The notes below the pieces were generated by a model. That model was not told the DNA's origin and searched no databases. It was given only the letters and a program-made list of their open reading frames with translations. From Methanomassiliicoccales archaeon (lineage in GTDB: Archaea; Thermoplasmatota; Thermoplasmata; Methanomassiliicoccales; UBA472), in NCBI GenBank assembly GCA_013415865.1, contig CP058896.1, positions 455,957 through 519,956 on the forward strand: a DNA stretch of 64,000 nucleotides, given 5' to 3'. The number at the start of each line of letters is the position of its first letter. Within the stretch, counting starts at the first letter, position 1. A program made the position numbers and the translations under genes. Positions 33,211 through 42,631 of this stretch are shown here, in pieces.

Positions 33211-34755
33211 ATGGACTACATCGGACGCGTCTGCGGGAGAACGGTCATGAGGATCGTGTTCAGGACCTCTTATGACACGCCCATACAGGTGGGCGAGATG
33301 CTCGTGATAGAGGACGGTGCGAGCGATAGAAAGTTCCTGGTACGTAGCCAGGATGTTGAGTTCGGGACGGAGTCCGATGATGACAAATGGATGGAGATCG
33401 AGGCCGGCAAGGCATTATCATCACACAGTCAAGGAAAAGGATATGATGTGAACGGACACGGGGAAAGGATATTCAAGCTGGTCCATTCGTTCCCGCTCGG
33501 CTATATGGAAGGTAAGGAGTTCAAAAAGACCAAGACCATACCCGAACACTTTTCAAGGGTAAGAAGGGCATGTCCTCAGGACTATGAGTTCTTGAGACCA
33601 TTGATGGGAGACCTGTCAATAGGTCATCTGAGGTCGGGCGACCGCGTACTTGATTTTGAGGCTGGCATATCTGGGTCGGCAATCCCTTATCACATAGGGG
33701 TCTTCGCCACGACAGGTATGGGAAAGAGCAATCTGATGAAGACCCTTGCATTGTCTTGCATGGCTTCCCGAAAGTATGGCTTCTTGATACTTGACCCGCA
33801 TGGCGAGTATTTCGATGGGGGAGAGCTCGGAAAAGAGGGGCTTAGGCACTCGCCTTTCGCCAAGGAAGGGCTCGAGGTCTACAGCTCGAGGAAGCTGGAT
33901 GGTGCCTATAGCTCGATCCATGTATCGTCGACGGAGATCGATATACCTGACCTGGCGAACCTTTATGAGTTCTCCGGGGTCCAGCTTGAGTGCCTCCAGT
34001 TCGCGCAATATAAGTATGGTGCATCCTGGCTCCTTGAGCTCCTCAAGAGGGATGTGAAGACCATCGTCTCTGACTCGGGTGCCAAGTTCGGTGAAGGCAC
34101 AGTGAATGTCATCAAGAGGCGGTTGGAGAGCGTCTTCCGTTTCAATCTCATCTCCACCGACCCGAAATTGTCGGTCACGAAGAACATCATCGAAGCCCTA
34201 CATTGCGGGAAAGTCGTCCTGGTAGACACCAGCAATATGTTCGAGACGGAGGAGCTGTTGATCTCGACGGTCCTTGCCAGGGCGGTATTTGAAAAACACA
34301 AGGCCCTTTACTCGGATAAGAAAGAATTCGACAGGACCCCTCCGGTGCTCATCGGTATGGAAGAGGCACAAAGGGTCCTATCACAGTCGAAGGGGACGGT
34401 GTTCTCGCAGATAGCAAGAGAGGGGCGTAAGTTCAAGGTAGGCCTTTGCGCTGTTTCACAACAGCCGAAGCTGATCAATGAAGAGGTCATTAGCCAGTTC
34501 AACACGTTGTTCATCATGGGCCTCGCAGACAAGAATGACAGGGACATTTTGAAGAGCTCGGCGAAGCAGGACCTATCTATGCTGGACAATGAGATACAGA
34601 TGCTAATGCCAGGGGAGGTCCTGATCACCTCGGCATTCACACCTTTCGCAGTTCCGGCAAAGGTCGAGCTCTATGAGAAGTATCTTGAGAGGTGCAGGTC
34701 CAAGGCCACATCTACGAAAGCGATAAGTAAGGGGTTGGACTCTCAATTCTTCTGA
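33211..34755 (+). CDS. herA: HerA-type DNA translocase ATPase
   Basis: Hexameric FtsK/HerA ATPase that acts with Mre11-Rad50 (and usually NurA nuclease) in DNA end resection. The 514-residue protein has an N-terminal HAS-barrel (about 1-100), Walker A FATTGMGKSNLMK near 164, Walker B GFLILDPHGEY near 193, catalytic IGMEEAQRVL and the AREGRKFKVGLCAVSQQP sensor segment. The ATG at 33211 follows GGAGGAGAA. A CPA2 antiporter and mre11-rad50 follow; no nurA is present in the window. Confidence 0.9.
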   Translation: MDYIGRVCGRTVMRIVFRTSYDTPIQVGEMLVIEDGASDRKFLVRSQDVEFGTESDDDKWMEIEAGKALSSHSQGKGYDVNGHGERIFKLVHSFPLGYMEGKEFKKTKTIPEHFSRVRRACPQDYEFLRPLMGDLSIGHLRSGDRVLDFEAGISGSAIPYHIGVFATTGMGKSNLMKTLALSCMASRKYGFLILDPHGEYFDGGELGKEGLRHSPFAKEGLEVYSSRKLDGAYSSIHVSSTEIDIPDLANLYEFSGVQLECLQFAQYKYGASWLLELLKRDVKTIVSDSGAKFGEGTVNVIKRRLESVFRFNLISTDPKLSVTKNIIEALHCGKVVLVDTSNMFETEELLISTVLARAVFEKHKALYSDKKEFDRTPPVLIGMEEAQRVLSQSKGTVFSQIAREGRKFKVGLCAVSQQPKLINEEVISQFNTLFIMGLADKNDRDILKSSAKQDLSMLDNEIQMLMPGEVLITSAFTPFAVPAKVELYEKYLERCRSKATSTKAISKGLDSQFF

Positions 34756-34762
34756 CCTACCG

Positions 34763-36532
34763 ATGGACAATAATTCGATTTTGCTCTTTGAGATCGCGGC
34801 CATCATGATCGCTGCAGGACTTGCGGCCATATTGTTCTCAAAGTTCAGGGCCCCGGTCATTATCGGTTATATCTTCGCGGGGATCCTGCTCAGCAATGAG
34901 GTCCTATCGCCTATCTGGAGCATCGAGATTGAAACGATCAACTTCCTGGCCAACCTGGGTATAATCCTTTTGATGTTCTCGATAGGGATCGAGTTCAATC
35001 TGAAAAGATTGAAGGAGATTGGTGGGTTCGCGATTCTCGCTGGCTCCATAGAGGTCGTCATAATGATCGTCGTCGGGTACGAGGTCGGAAGGGCGATGGG
35101 TTGGGGGGACACGCAGTCCGTATTCCTCGGCGCTGTTCTTGCCATCAGCTCCACGGCCATCATATTCCGTACGCTAAGCGAGACCGGCAGGATGAGAAAA
35201 CCGTATGCAGATGCGATGATAGGTATCCTCATCATAGAGGATCTGGCTGCCGTGATCATCCTTACCATGGTCTCACCTCTCGCAGCTGGAAAGGTGCCAG
35301 GGCTGGAATCGTTCTTCGCGCAGATCGTTGCCATCCTGGCGTTCCTTGCTCTTTCCCTGGTCCTTGGCGTCGCCATCGTACCGAAAATGATAGACCGCAT
35401 TGGAAGCTCCTTCGATGACGAGGTGATGCTGCTCGTATCGATGGGGCTCTGTTTCGGGATGGCGATATTCGCTTTTTGGCTGGGCCTCTCTGTGGCCATC
35501 GGCGCCTTTATCATCGGTGTCATCATCTCAGAGTCCTCACAGGGGGAGCGGATATCAAAGAAGGTCTGTTCGATCAAGGAGATGTTCATGGCAATATTCT
35601 TCGTCTCGATCGGTCTCCTGATCGACCCCTTCACGGTCCTCGCGAACCTTCCATTGGTGCTCATCATAGCGGCCATCTTCATAGTAGGTAAGACCGTGGC
35701 CGTCTCGATAGCCTGCATGGTCTCTAACAAGGACATCAGGACCTCCCTGACGACAGGGCTTGGGATGGTGGCCATGGGGGAGTTCTCCTTCGTCATCGCG
35801 AAGGTAGGTGTTGATACTGGTGCTGTCTCTGGGTCGTTCTATTCGGTGGTCATCGGTGCGGCGATAATCACGATGGTGGCCATGCCGCTTGTCTTCAAGA
35901 ACTCGGATGCTCTCATAGATGTCCTCGCGAGAAGGGCCCCGAGGAATGTCATCGTTTTCGTCAAACGGATCGAGGGGATGAGGCTCGAGCTGGACAAATG
36001 TCTGGCCGTCAGGGCGGACAGGAGAAGGCAGATAAGCTATCAGCTTTTCTGGATATTGATCGATTTCACTTTGGTGTTCCTGATCCAGATATTTGTACTG
36101 GCCATCAACGACCTCACCGCCCCATTGAGGCCGATAGCGGAGTGGATGAACATCGTACCTTCCCTCCTGGCCTCCATCGTCTCCGTCGCCCTAATCATCC
36201 CACCTGTCGTGGACATGCTGTTCCGGGTCCGTAAGATAGGATATGTGGCCGTCCAGGGCATCCTGGAAGGCGGCCGATATAGCAAGGACAGCGGAAGGTT
36301 CGTCCTGAAGATGTTCGTAAATCTGACCACGGCCGTGCTTGGGGTTATCTTGTTCCTTTCTGTTCTGCCCTTCGCTCCAATATATGAGGAGCTGCCGATC
36401 ATACCGGTTGCCGGCATCGTCATCGGTGGTATTGTTGCCTGGTTGCTCTGGGATGCGAACAAGGCCACATATGCAAAGATGTGCACAGTGCTGTCCGAAG
36501 GTCTGCTCAATGAGCCCACGGATAAAAAATGA
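34763..36532 (+). CDS. CPA2-family cation:proton antiporter (KefB-like)
   Basis: A 589-residue membrane protein. Residues about 5-385 form the Na+/H+ exchanger domain with around twelve helices (FRAPVIIGYIFAGILLSNE, GILIIEDLAAVIIL, AISSTAIIFRTLSE, AMGEFSFVIAKVG). The C-terminal 200 residues hold further hydrophobic segments (about 435-460, 475-495, 530-570) instead of a TrkA-N regulatory domain. It starts 7 bp after herA, so it is probably on the repair operon, an unusual place for a transporter. Ion specificity cannot be told. Confidence 0.88.
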   Translation: MDNNSILLFEIAAIMIAAGLAAILFSKFRAPVIIGYIFAGILLSNEVLSPIWSIEIETINFLANLGIILLMFSIGIEFNLKRLKEIGGFAILAGSIEVVIMIVVGYEVGRAMGWGDTQSVFLGAVLAISSTAIIFRTLSETGRMRKPYADAMIGILIIEDLAAVIILTMVSPLAAGKVPGLESFFAQIVAILAFLALSLVLGVAIVPKMIDRIGSSFDDEVMLLVSMGLCFGMAIFAFWLGLSVAIGAFIIGVIISESSQGERISKKVCSIKEMFMAIFFVSIGLLIDPFTVLANLPLVLIIAAIFIVGKTVAVSIACMVSNKDIRTSLTTGLGMVAMGEFSFVIAKVGVDTGAVSGSFYSVVIGAAIITMVAMPLVFKNSDALIDVLARRAPRNVIVFVKRIEGMRLELDKCLAVRADRRRQISYQLFWILIDFTLVFLIQIFVLAINDLTAPLRPIAEWMNIVPSLLASIVSVALIIPPVVDMLFRVRKIGYVAVQGILEGGRYSKDSGRFVLKMFVNLTTAVLGVILFLSVLPFAPIYEELPIIPVAGIVIGGIVAWLLWDANKATYAKMCTVLSEGLLNEPTDKK

Positions 36533-36569
36533 CCTCACTTTCGATAAAGTCCCAGCAATCAATTAATCA

Positions 36570-36580
36570 CCCCTAAGGGG
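36570..36580 (+). promoter_or_regulatory. Palindrome CCCCTAAGGGG before mre11
   Basis: An 11-bp perfect palindrome in the gap between the antiporter and mre11, just downstream of a TATA-like CAATTAATC (36558-36567). It could be an operator or a small RNA hairpin at an internal mre11 promoter. Confidence 0.3.
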
Positions 36581-36601
36581 TTCATGATTTGGAAGAATAA
36601 G

Positions 36602-37720
36602 ATGAAAATAGCGCACATCTCGGACACCCACCTTGGTTTCTCCGCTTACAGGAAGGTCGATGAAGAGACCGGGATGAATCAACGGGAGATCGACATATAT
36701 CGAGCGTTCCAGAGGAGCGTCGATGCGATGATATCAGAAAGGGTGGACCTAGTTCTGCACTCTGGTGACCTCTTCGACACAGTCAGGCCATCGAACAGGG
36801 CCATATCCTTTGCGATGGAGCAGTTCGTAAGATTGACGAAGGCTGGGGCGAAGGTCGTCGTCATAGCGGGGAACCACTCAACGCCCAGGATGCGCGAGAC
36901 CGGAAGCGTGTTCAAGATCTTCGAGCATCTGCCAGGCGTAAGGCCGGTCTATCAGGGGATATATGAGACGGTCGATGTGGGGGAGGTCATCATACATGCC
37001 GTCCCTCATGCTGACAGGGACGAAATGACCAGAGAGCTGGACAAGGTCATTCCTGTCGAAGGTAGGTTGAACGTCCTGATGCTTCACGCAGGGATAGCTG
37101 GCGTAGATGTCCATGGAGGTGTCGAGCACAATGAACAGGTCCTTCCCAGCTCTTATCTCAAAGAGGATATGGACTACATCGCGCTCGGTCATTATCATGA
37201 CATGAAAAAGGTCTCGGACAACGCGTACTATTCTGGATCTACGGAGAGGCTCTCGTTCGCTGAGGTCGGACAACGAAAGGGCTTCATCCTTCTGGACACC
37301 GATGGGATGAGGGTGGAGGAGAGGTGCATGCCTGTCCGACCGATGTTCGACCTTACGCAGATCGATGCCAAGGGGAAGGACGCAAATGAGGTCATGGCTG
37401 AGGCCAGGTCACTTCTGGAAGGGGTCGACCTCAAAGGAGCGTTGGTACGGCTGAACGTGAAGCGGCTCACTGGTGCGCAGTACCGTTCCCTTGACCTCAG
37501 GTCGTTGAGGCAGCTGGCCAATGGCTGCGTGCATTTTGAGCTCAGGTTCGATATGACGACGGAGGATGTCTCGGTCCAGGCCGACGATATCTCCATCACG
37601 GACCTGGAGGGGGAGTTCGCCTCTTACATCGATGGGCGTCCCGTTGAGGGCGTCCCTAAGGAGCGGGTCGCGAGGATGGGCCTTGAATACTTAAGAAGGG
37701 GGCTGGAAGGATCCGGATAA
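36602..37720 (+). CDS. mre11: DNA double-strand break repair nuclease Mre11
   Basis: Manganese-dependent nuclease of the Mre11-Rad50 complex. The 372-residue protein shows all phosphoesterase motifs: HISDTHLG, LHSGDLFD, IAGNHSTPR, LHAGIAG and ALGHYHD. The ATG at 36602 follows GGAAG and leads directly into MKIAHISDTHLG; the in-frame ATG at 36584 would add six residues. The stop TAA overlaps the proposed rad50 ATA start. Confidence 0.94.
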   Translation: MKIAHISDTHLGFSAYRKVDEETGMNQREIDIYRAFQRSVDAMISERVDLVLHSGDLFDTVRPSNRAISFAMEQFVRLTKAGAKVVVIAGNHSTPRMRETGSVFKIFEHLPGVRPVYQGIYETVDVGEVIIHAVPHADRDEMTRELDKVIPVEGRLNVLMLHAGIAGVDVHGGVEHNEQVLPSSYLKEDMDYIALGHYHDMKKVSDNAYYSGSTERLSFAEVGQRKGFILLDTDGMRVEERCMPVRPMFDLTQIDAKGKDANEVMAEARSLLEGVDLKGALVRLNVKRLTGAQYRSLDLRSLRQLANGCVHFELRFDMTTEDVSVQADDISITDLEGEFASYIDGRPVEGVPKERVARMGLEYLRRGLEGSG

Positions 37721-40131
37721 GGTCTGTGGAGCTGACCAATTATCGACGTTTCAACCACGCTTCGGTCGAGCTCGGTGATGGTATCATCGGCATATTGGGC
37801 CAGAACGGTACTGGCAAATCAACCTTCGTCGAGGCTATAGCCTGGGCGATATATGGTAACGAGACCTCCATACTAAGGAACGGGAAGGAGGGTGTGAAAA
37901 GGAGCGGGGCGCTCCCCAGCGAGGAGTGCCAGGTGGTGCTGGAGTTTGACCTGGAGGGGGATGTGTATCGGCTCGTCCGTTCCATGAGGGGCAGAAGCTC
38001 GTTGAGCGATGCGGCCCTCTTGGTGAACGGGAAGGTGCTTGCCAAAGGGGACCGTGCGGTGACCGAGACAATGATCAAACGGCTGGGCATGGACCACAAG
38101 GCCTTCTTCACATCAGTGTTCGCAAGACAGAAAGAGCTCAACTCGCTCAGCGTCCTAAGGCCTGCTGACAGAAAAAAGCTTGTCCTGAGGATGCTAGGGA
38201 TAGATGTCCTGGACGATGTGGTGGAGGAGATCTCGAAGGATGCAGGCTCGCTAAAGGGGACGTTGGAGGCCCTGAGCTCCACCCTAGTAAACCTGAACGG
38301 TAGAGCGAAGGTCGAGGCTCTCAGGGAGGAGGTCGCGGAGATGAGCTCCAAGAAGGTCGCGATCAGGAACGACCTTCTTCACATCGAGGATAGTCTGAAG
38401 GTCCTGGAGGGGGAGGTCGAGGCCGCGAGTAAGCACATGGAGGTGGTAGAGGCAAGGTCTGCGGCCCATAGAGAGCTTGAATCAAAAAGAACGTCGCTTA
38501 CCTCAGACCTGAGGAACCTAGGGTCGAGAAAGGAAAGGGCCCTGAAGGAAATATCGACGTTAGATGAGAAGGCCAGGACGCTGTCGGCCCTGGGGGACGT
38601 CGAGGCCAGGGCGACCGAGCTGGAGAGAAGGAAAGAGGCTTTAGAGGAGGTCAGGGCGAAACATTCGAAGGCCATGGCGTTGGAGGCGTCGATGATGTCC
38701 AGGTCCGCCCAATTACCTGTCCTGAGGGAGGAGCTTAAAAGGCTGGAGGGGGAGGCCCTGGCCATCGGGACCCCAGAGAGGACGGTGGCAGCGGCTGAAG
38801 AGGCCATAGAGGGTTACCGTATGGCCGAATCGGCCCAAAAGGAGAAGGCCAACATGTGCGCCGAGGAGGCAAAGCGGCTTCTAGACGAGATCCGATCGCG
38901 GGAAGAGAGGGCTGAGAAGGTCAGGTCCTTGGGCCCTGAATCTGAATGCCCAACGTGCGAAAGAAAGCTGGGGGACCATCACCATCTGCTCCTTAAGAAA
39001 ATGACCGCGGAGATAGAGGCGATGAGGGCCCAAGTGGCCTCGCTCATGGAGGAGAAGCTGGCCGCAGAGGAGATGGCGAGACGCTCTGCCGAGAGGCGGG
39101 CCAAGAGCGATGAGAGGAGAAGGAATGCTCTGAAGGAGAAAGACCTCCAGGTGAGGCTCCGTGCAGAGGCCGAGGCCAAGCGCTCAATGATATTGTCCAT
39201 CGAGGAAGAGGTCGCGCGGGCGGCAAAGGAAAGGGCGGAGCTGGGGAAGATAGAGTTCGACCAGGTAGAGTATGAATCGGTCAAGGCCGCCCTGATGGAT
39301 ATCAGACCTAAGGTGGATGCCTGCATCAGGCTGAGGACTGAGATCTCAAGGAGGCCATCGATCGAAAGGGAGCTCGAGGAGATGGACCGAAAGATCTCGT
39401 CGATATCGGAGGAGCTTTCTTCAATAACAAAGAAGCTGGAAGAGCTTTCCTTCGACCCTGCGGAGCTCTCGACGAGCAGGGCCGCCTATTCAAGGCTGAG
39501 GGACATTAAGGACAACAAGGCGAAAAAGGCCTCAGATCTACGAGAGGAGCTCTCAAGGACCGATGGGGCCATCGGCTCGGCCTTGGCGAGGATCTATGAG
39601 CTGGAAGCAGATGCAAAAAGGCTTGAGGAGGTCAGGGCCCGGCACATGGAGATGAACGTCCTGCTGAACGTGATGAAGGACTTCCGGACCAATGTCATGG
39701 CAAGGGTCGTACCGACATTGTCCAGGAACGCGTCCGAGCTCTTCAACGACCTCACTGACGGGCGGTTCGGGGGCATCGAGCTGGACGAGGACTATGAGGT
39801 CTTTATCTATGACGGTGGCGAGAAGTACCCGCTCAGCAGGTTCTCAGGGGGGGAATCGGACCTTGCGAACCTCTCGCTGAGGCTAGCGATATCGAGGATG
39901 ATAGCAGAACGGTCAGGAAGGCATGTCGACCTCCTTGTCCTTGATGAGATATTCGGCTCGCAGGACAATATAAGAAAGAGGAACATCCTGGACATGTTGA
40001 ATAAGCTCCAGAGACAGTTCGCTCAGATCTTTGTCATAACCCATATAGAGGATGTCAAGGATGCGGTCGACGACCTGATCGTCGTCAGAGAGGCCGGGGA
40101 CGGATGCAGTCAGATCGGACGGGTGGGATGA
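37717..40131 (+). CDS. rad50: DNA repair ATPase Rad50, apparent ATA start
   Basis: SMC-like partner of Mre11. The roughly 804-residue protein has Walker A GILGQNGTGKST, two long coiled-coil arms, a zinc hook CPTC near residue 411, signature FSGGESDLANLSLRLA near 707 and Walker B LLVLDEIFGSQD near 738. Rad50 proteins begin with a strand of about eight residues before the NFR/NYR motif; here IRSVELTNYRRF is in frame from an ATA at 37717 that overlaps the mre11 stop as ATAA, with GGAAGG six bases upstream. GTG at 37726 is the conventional alternative but shortens the strand and has poor spacing. Confidence 0.93.
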   Translation: MRSVELTNYRRFNHASVELGDGIIGILGQNGTGKSTFVEAIAWAIYGNETSILRNGKEGVKRSGALPSEECQVVLEFDLEGDVYRLVRSMRGRSSLSDAALLVNGKVLAKGDRAVTETMIKRLGMDHKAFFTSVFARQKELNSLSVLRPADRKKLVLRMLGIDVLDDVVEEISKDAGSLKGTLEALSSTLVNLNGRAKVEALREEVAEMSSKKVAIRNDLLHIEDSLKVLEGEVEAASKHMEVVEARSAAHRELESKRTSLTSDLRNLGSRKERALKEISTLDEKARTLSALGDVEARATELERRKEALEEVRAKHSKAMALEASMMSRSAQLPVLREELKRLEGEALAIGTPERTVAAAEEAIEGYRMAESAQKEKANMCAEEAKRLLDEIRSREERAEKVRSLGPESECPTCERKLGDHHHLLLKKMTAEIEAMRAQVASLMEEKLAAEEMARRSAERRAKSDERRRNALKEKDLQVRLRAEAEAKRSMILSIEEEVARAAKERAELGKIEFDQVEYESVKAALMDIRPKVDACIRLRTEISRRPSIERELEEMDRKISSISEELSSITKKLEELSFDPAELSTSRAAYSRLRDIKDNKAKKASDLREELSRTDGAIGSALARIYELEADAKRLEEVRARHMEMNVLLNVMKDFRTNVMARVVPTLSRNASELFNDLTDGRFGGIELDEDYEVFIYDGGEKYPLSRFSGGESDLANLSLRLAISRMIAERSGRHVDLLVLDEIFGSQDNIRKRNILDMLNKLQRQFAQIFVITHIEDVKDAVDDLIVVREAGDGCSQIGRVG

Positions 40132-40132
40132 C

Positions 40133-41305
40133 ATGCCCCACGCGTTCAAAGTTGTAGAGGACCCAAGGCTCCTCAGGATGGCCGTCTCTCTGTCAAGGGA
40201 GCCTCGGCCCTGGGTCGAATGGGCGAGGATAGGCGAGGGCTTCACCACAAGGCTTGCCAGAGAACTGCTGTCAAGATGTGGACCCCCTGGAAGGGTGTTG
40301 GACCCTTTCGCCGGGGCCGGGACGACGCTGATCGCAGCGGATTTGTGTGGCTGGAAGGGGACCGGCATAGAGCTGATGCCCTTGGGGCCGGCGAAGTTCG
40401 AATGGGTCCGTTCGTGGAAGGATGCGGACATCCATGACCTGGTCGCCCTGGCCGAGAGAATGAGGGAAAGGGGATGGAGATGTTCGGATGCCCATTTAGT
40501 GCCCTATAGGGCGGCACGGGCCCTGGACCCTAAGGACCTTGAGCAGGCGATCGCATTGAAGATGTTTATCGAGCAGATCGCCTCCTGGCCAGAAAAGGCC
40601 TTCTTCCAGGCAGCGGGCCTTCTGGCCTTGAGGGACCAGACAAAGGAGTTCAGACCGTTATTGAGGTCCTCCAGAGGAGGTGGATGGAAGACCAGGACCA
40701 TCAAGAGGCCGCGATACGACAGTCTAGAGAACGCCTTCGGGATGAGATTTTTCAAGATGTTGTTGGCGTTCATGGAAGCCGTCGAACGGGATGCGATGCG
40801 GGAACTTGACGGGCAGGAGATGGTCCAAGGCAGCGCCCCAGCTGTCCTTGCGGACCTTGGTGGACCGAGCTTCGATGCCTGTATAACATCTCCCCCATAC
40901 TTCAATGGCTTTGACTACCTAGAGGAGTATCTCATCGACCATTGGTTCCTCGGCCTGGACGAGGGACTGCTGAAAGTGGCCGACGAACTTTTCCCGACGA
41001 GATATGTTCCTGAGACAGAAATGTCCGAGGAGGAACAGTTCGAACGCTATATCGAGATGCAAGCGGAAGTCATGAGGGGCGTGGCCAGGGTCCTGAGGCC
41101 GGGGGCAAAGGTCTTCTATGTCATCGACGACGCCATCGTCAGGGGTGAGGATGTGGCGGTAGGAGATAGGCTCGCACTGGTCGCTGAGGAATCAGGTCTA
41201 CGACCTGTTGCCGAGCACAGATATTCAAAAGATAGGTCCGATGTCGCGTCCGCCCTGAGGCTCGAGCGTGAGAGGACCGCGATATATGAGTGGGAAAAGG
41301 CCTGA
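40133..41305 (+). CDS. DNA methyltransferase-like protein (N4-cytosine/N6-adenine type)
   Basis: A 390-residue Rossmann methyltransferase with SAM motif I VLDPFAGAGTTLIAADLCGW (about 56-75) and catalytic motif IV CITSPPYFNGFDYLEEY (about 250-266). The SPPY form is typical of amino-methyltransferases on DNA, with about 190 residues between the motifs, an alpha-like order. No restriction endonuclease gene is adjacent. It starts one base after the rad50 stop, so it belongs to the repair operon in the place where nurA is often found. Substrate (DNA or RNA) is unproven. Confidence 0.78.
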   Translation: MPHAFKVVEDPRLLRMAVSLSREPRPWVEWARIGEGFTTRLARELLSRCGPPGRVLDPFAGAGTTLIAADLCGWKGTGIELMPLGPAKFEWVRSWKDADIHDLVALAERMRERGWRCSDAHLVPYRAARALDPKDLEQAIALKMFIEQIASWPEKAFFQAAGLLALRDQTKEFRPLLRSSRGGGWKTRTIKRPRYDSLENAFGMRFFKMLLAFMEAVERDAMRELDGQEMVQGSAPAVLADLGGPSFDACITSPPYFNGFDYLEEYLIDHWFLGLDEGLLKVADELFPTRYVPETEMSEEEQFERYIEMQAEVMRGVARVLRPGAKVFYVIDDAIVRGEDVAVGDRLALVAEESGLRPVAEHRYSKDRSDVASALRLERERTAIYEWEKA

Positions 41306-41310
41306 GAGGT

Positions 41311-41592
41311 TCACTTCTGGTCGATGATCTTGATCAGGTGGAAACCGAACTGGGTCTTGACAGGTCCGATTATCTCGCCCTTCTTTCCATTGAAGGCCGC
41401 TTCCTCGAACTCCTTCACCATTACCCCCTTCTTGAACCACCCAAGGTCCCCGCATTTGGCCTTCGATGGGCACTCCGAGAACTTCTTCGCCATCTCATCC
41501 CAGCTCTTGCCGGCCTTGATGTCCTTCATTATCTGCTCTGCCTGCTCTTTCTTCTTGACGAGGATGTGCGCCGCGTGGACTTCCTTTACCAT
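41311..41592 (-). CDS. Parvulin-type peptidyl-prolyl isomerase
   Basis: A 93-residue single-domain cytosolic parvulin. It shows HAAHILVKKKEQAEQI, the catalytic-region CPSKAKCGDLGWFKKG and the C-terminal VKTQFGFHLIKI. It has no signal peptide. The ATG at 41592 coincides with the transcription start predicted from GGTATAACC at 41614-41622, so the longer frame is rejected. It is convergent with the methyltransferase. Confidence 0.93.
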   Translation of the reverse strand: MVKEVHAAHILVKKKEQAEQIMKDIKAGKSWDEMAKKFSECPSKAKCGDLGWFKKGVMVKEFEEAAFNGKKGEIIGPVKTQFGFHLIKIIDQK

Positions 41593-41613
41593 GCCATGAC
41601 GATAGCCGTGAAC

Positions 41614-41622
41614 GGTTATACC
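41614..41622 (-). promoter_or_regulatory. TATA box of the parvulin gene
   Basis: GGTATAACC on the - strand, 26 bp upstream of the ATG at 41592; implies a leaderless mRNA. Confidence 0.5.
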
Positions 41623-41632
41623 TTTACCGGTC

Positions 41633-42631
41633 TCACTCGAAGAGCGCTCTGATGTCCACATGCTCACGGACCGTGTTCCTGACAAGGTCAAGACGGTCCT
41701 GATGGTCAGGGTCTATCCTTGCGATCAGATGTTCCACCTTCTCTGCCGCCTCGAGTGTGTCCTGCCTTGTGACCAATATCGGGACCCCGGTCTCGTATGC
41801 CTTGGCGACGACCGTCGCGGCGGGATAGAGGCCTCCTGTGAGGACCAGGCATGACGTGTCGGTCTGAAGGGCGGCCATCTGTATATCCGAACGGTCCCCT
41901 CCTGTGATGATCGCCTTCTTGGCATGACGCCTGAGGACAGTTATTGCCGTCTCAGGGGTCATCGCACCTACCATCACCCTTTCTACCTCCTTGTTCAGAC
42001 GGTCATCTGCCACGACCACGTCCGCATCAAGGGCCTCCTTCACCTCTCTGACCGTGAAGGTCCTGAGCTGCCGAAGGGTGGGGATGCGACCGAGCACCGT
42101 GATCCCTTTCCTCTCAAGGAGCTTCGCCATGCGGTCATCCTCGCTCTGATTGAGTATGACCCCGCGGAACCTGACATTGTAGCTCTTGAGGAGCTGGTTG
42201 AACATCCCGATCTTGTCCAGATCGGTCGGTTGTGCGGTGGATATCAGCACCATGTCCGCATGGAGCGCCTGTGCTATCGCCATTCCAGAAAGGTCGTTCA
42301 GATAGCCGGTCGTGACCTCCCTGGTCCCCTCGACGAACATCTCATCGCAATCGCACTTGACCGTATTGAACCCATGAATGACATCGTCCATAGAGACCGG
42401 GTTCGACACATCATAGAACAGCGGGGAGAGCTCCTCCTCCGTCCTTTTAAGGTTCAACACCTTCCTCATCAGGTAGGTGTCCTGGTCGATGACCCGGTCA
42501 CCTCTGCTGATGAGCCGTTCCCTGAACGGCTTATAATATCCAACCTTTCCGGGATGGTTCAGCGCCAGCCCGAGCGTGATCATCGTCTTGCCCGACCTCT
42601 CCACTACAGAACCTAGGAACAGGGTCTTCAT
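41633..42631 (-). CDS. BioD-like P-loop / DRTGG domain protein (COG0857)
   Basis: A 332-residue protein with an N-terminal dethiobiotin-synthetase-like P-loop domain (LFLGSVVERSGKTMITLGLAL) and a C-terminal DRTGG-type domain (about 200-310; GAMTPETAITVLRR, AIITGGDRSDIQMAAL). The same pair forms the N-terminal regulatory part of long phosphotransacetylases, but no Pta catalytic domain is present. The ATG overlaps the stop of the acyl-CoA synthetase (ATGA), suggesting a role in acetyl/acyl-CoA metabolism or its control. The function is not established. Confidence 0.78.
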   Translation of the reverse strand: MKTLFLGSVVERSGKTMITLGLALNHPGKVGYYKPFRERLISRGDRVIDQDTYLMRKVLNLKRTEEELSPLFYDVSNPVSMDDVIHGFNTVKCDCDEMFVEGTREVTTGYLNDLSGMAIAQALHADMVLISTAQPTDLDKIGMFNQLLKSYNVRFRGVILNQSEDDRMAKLLERKGITVLGRIPTLRQLRTFTVREVKEALDADVVVADDRLNKEVERVMVGAMTPETAITVLRRHAKKAIITGGDRSDIQMAALQTDTSCLVLTGGLYPAATVVAKAYETGVPILVTRQDTLEAAEKVEHLIARIDPDHQDRLDLVRNTVREHVDIRALFE

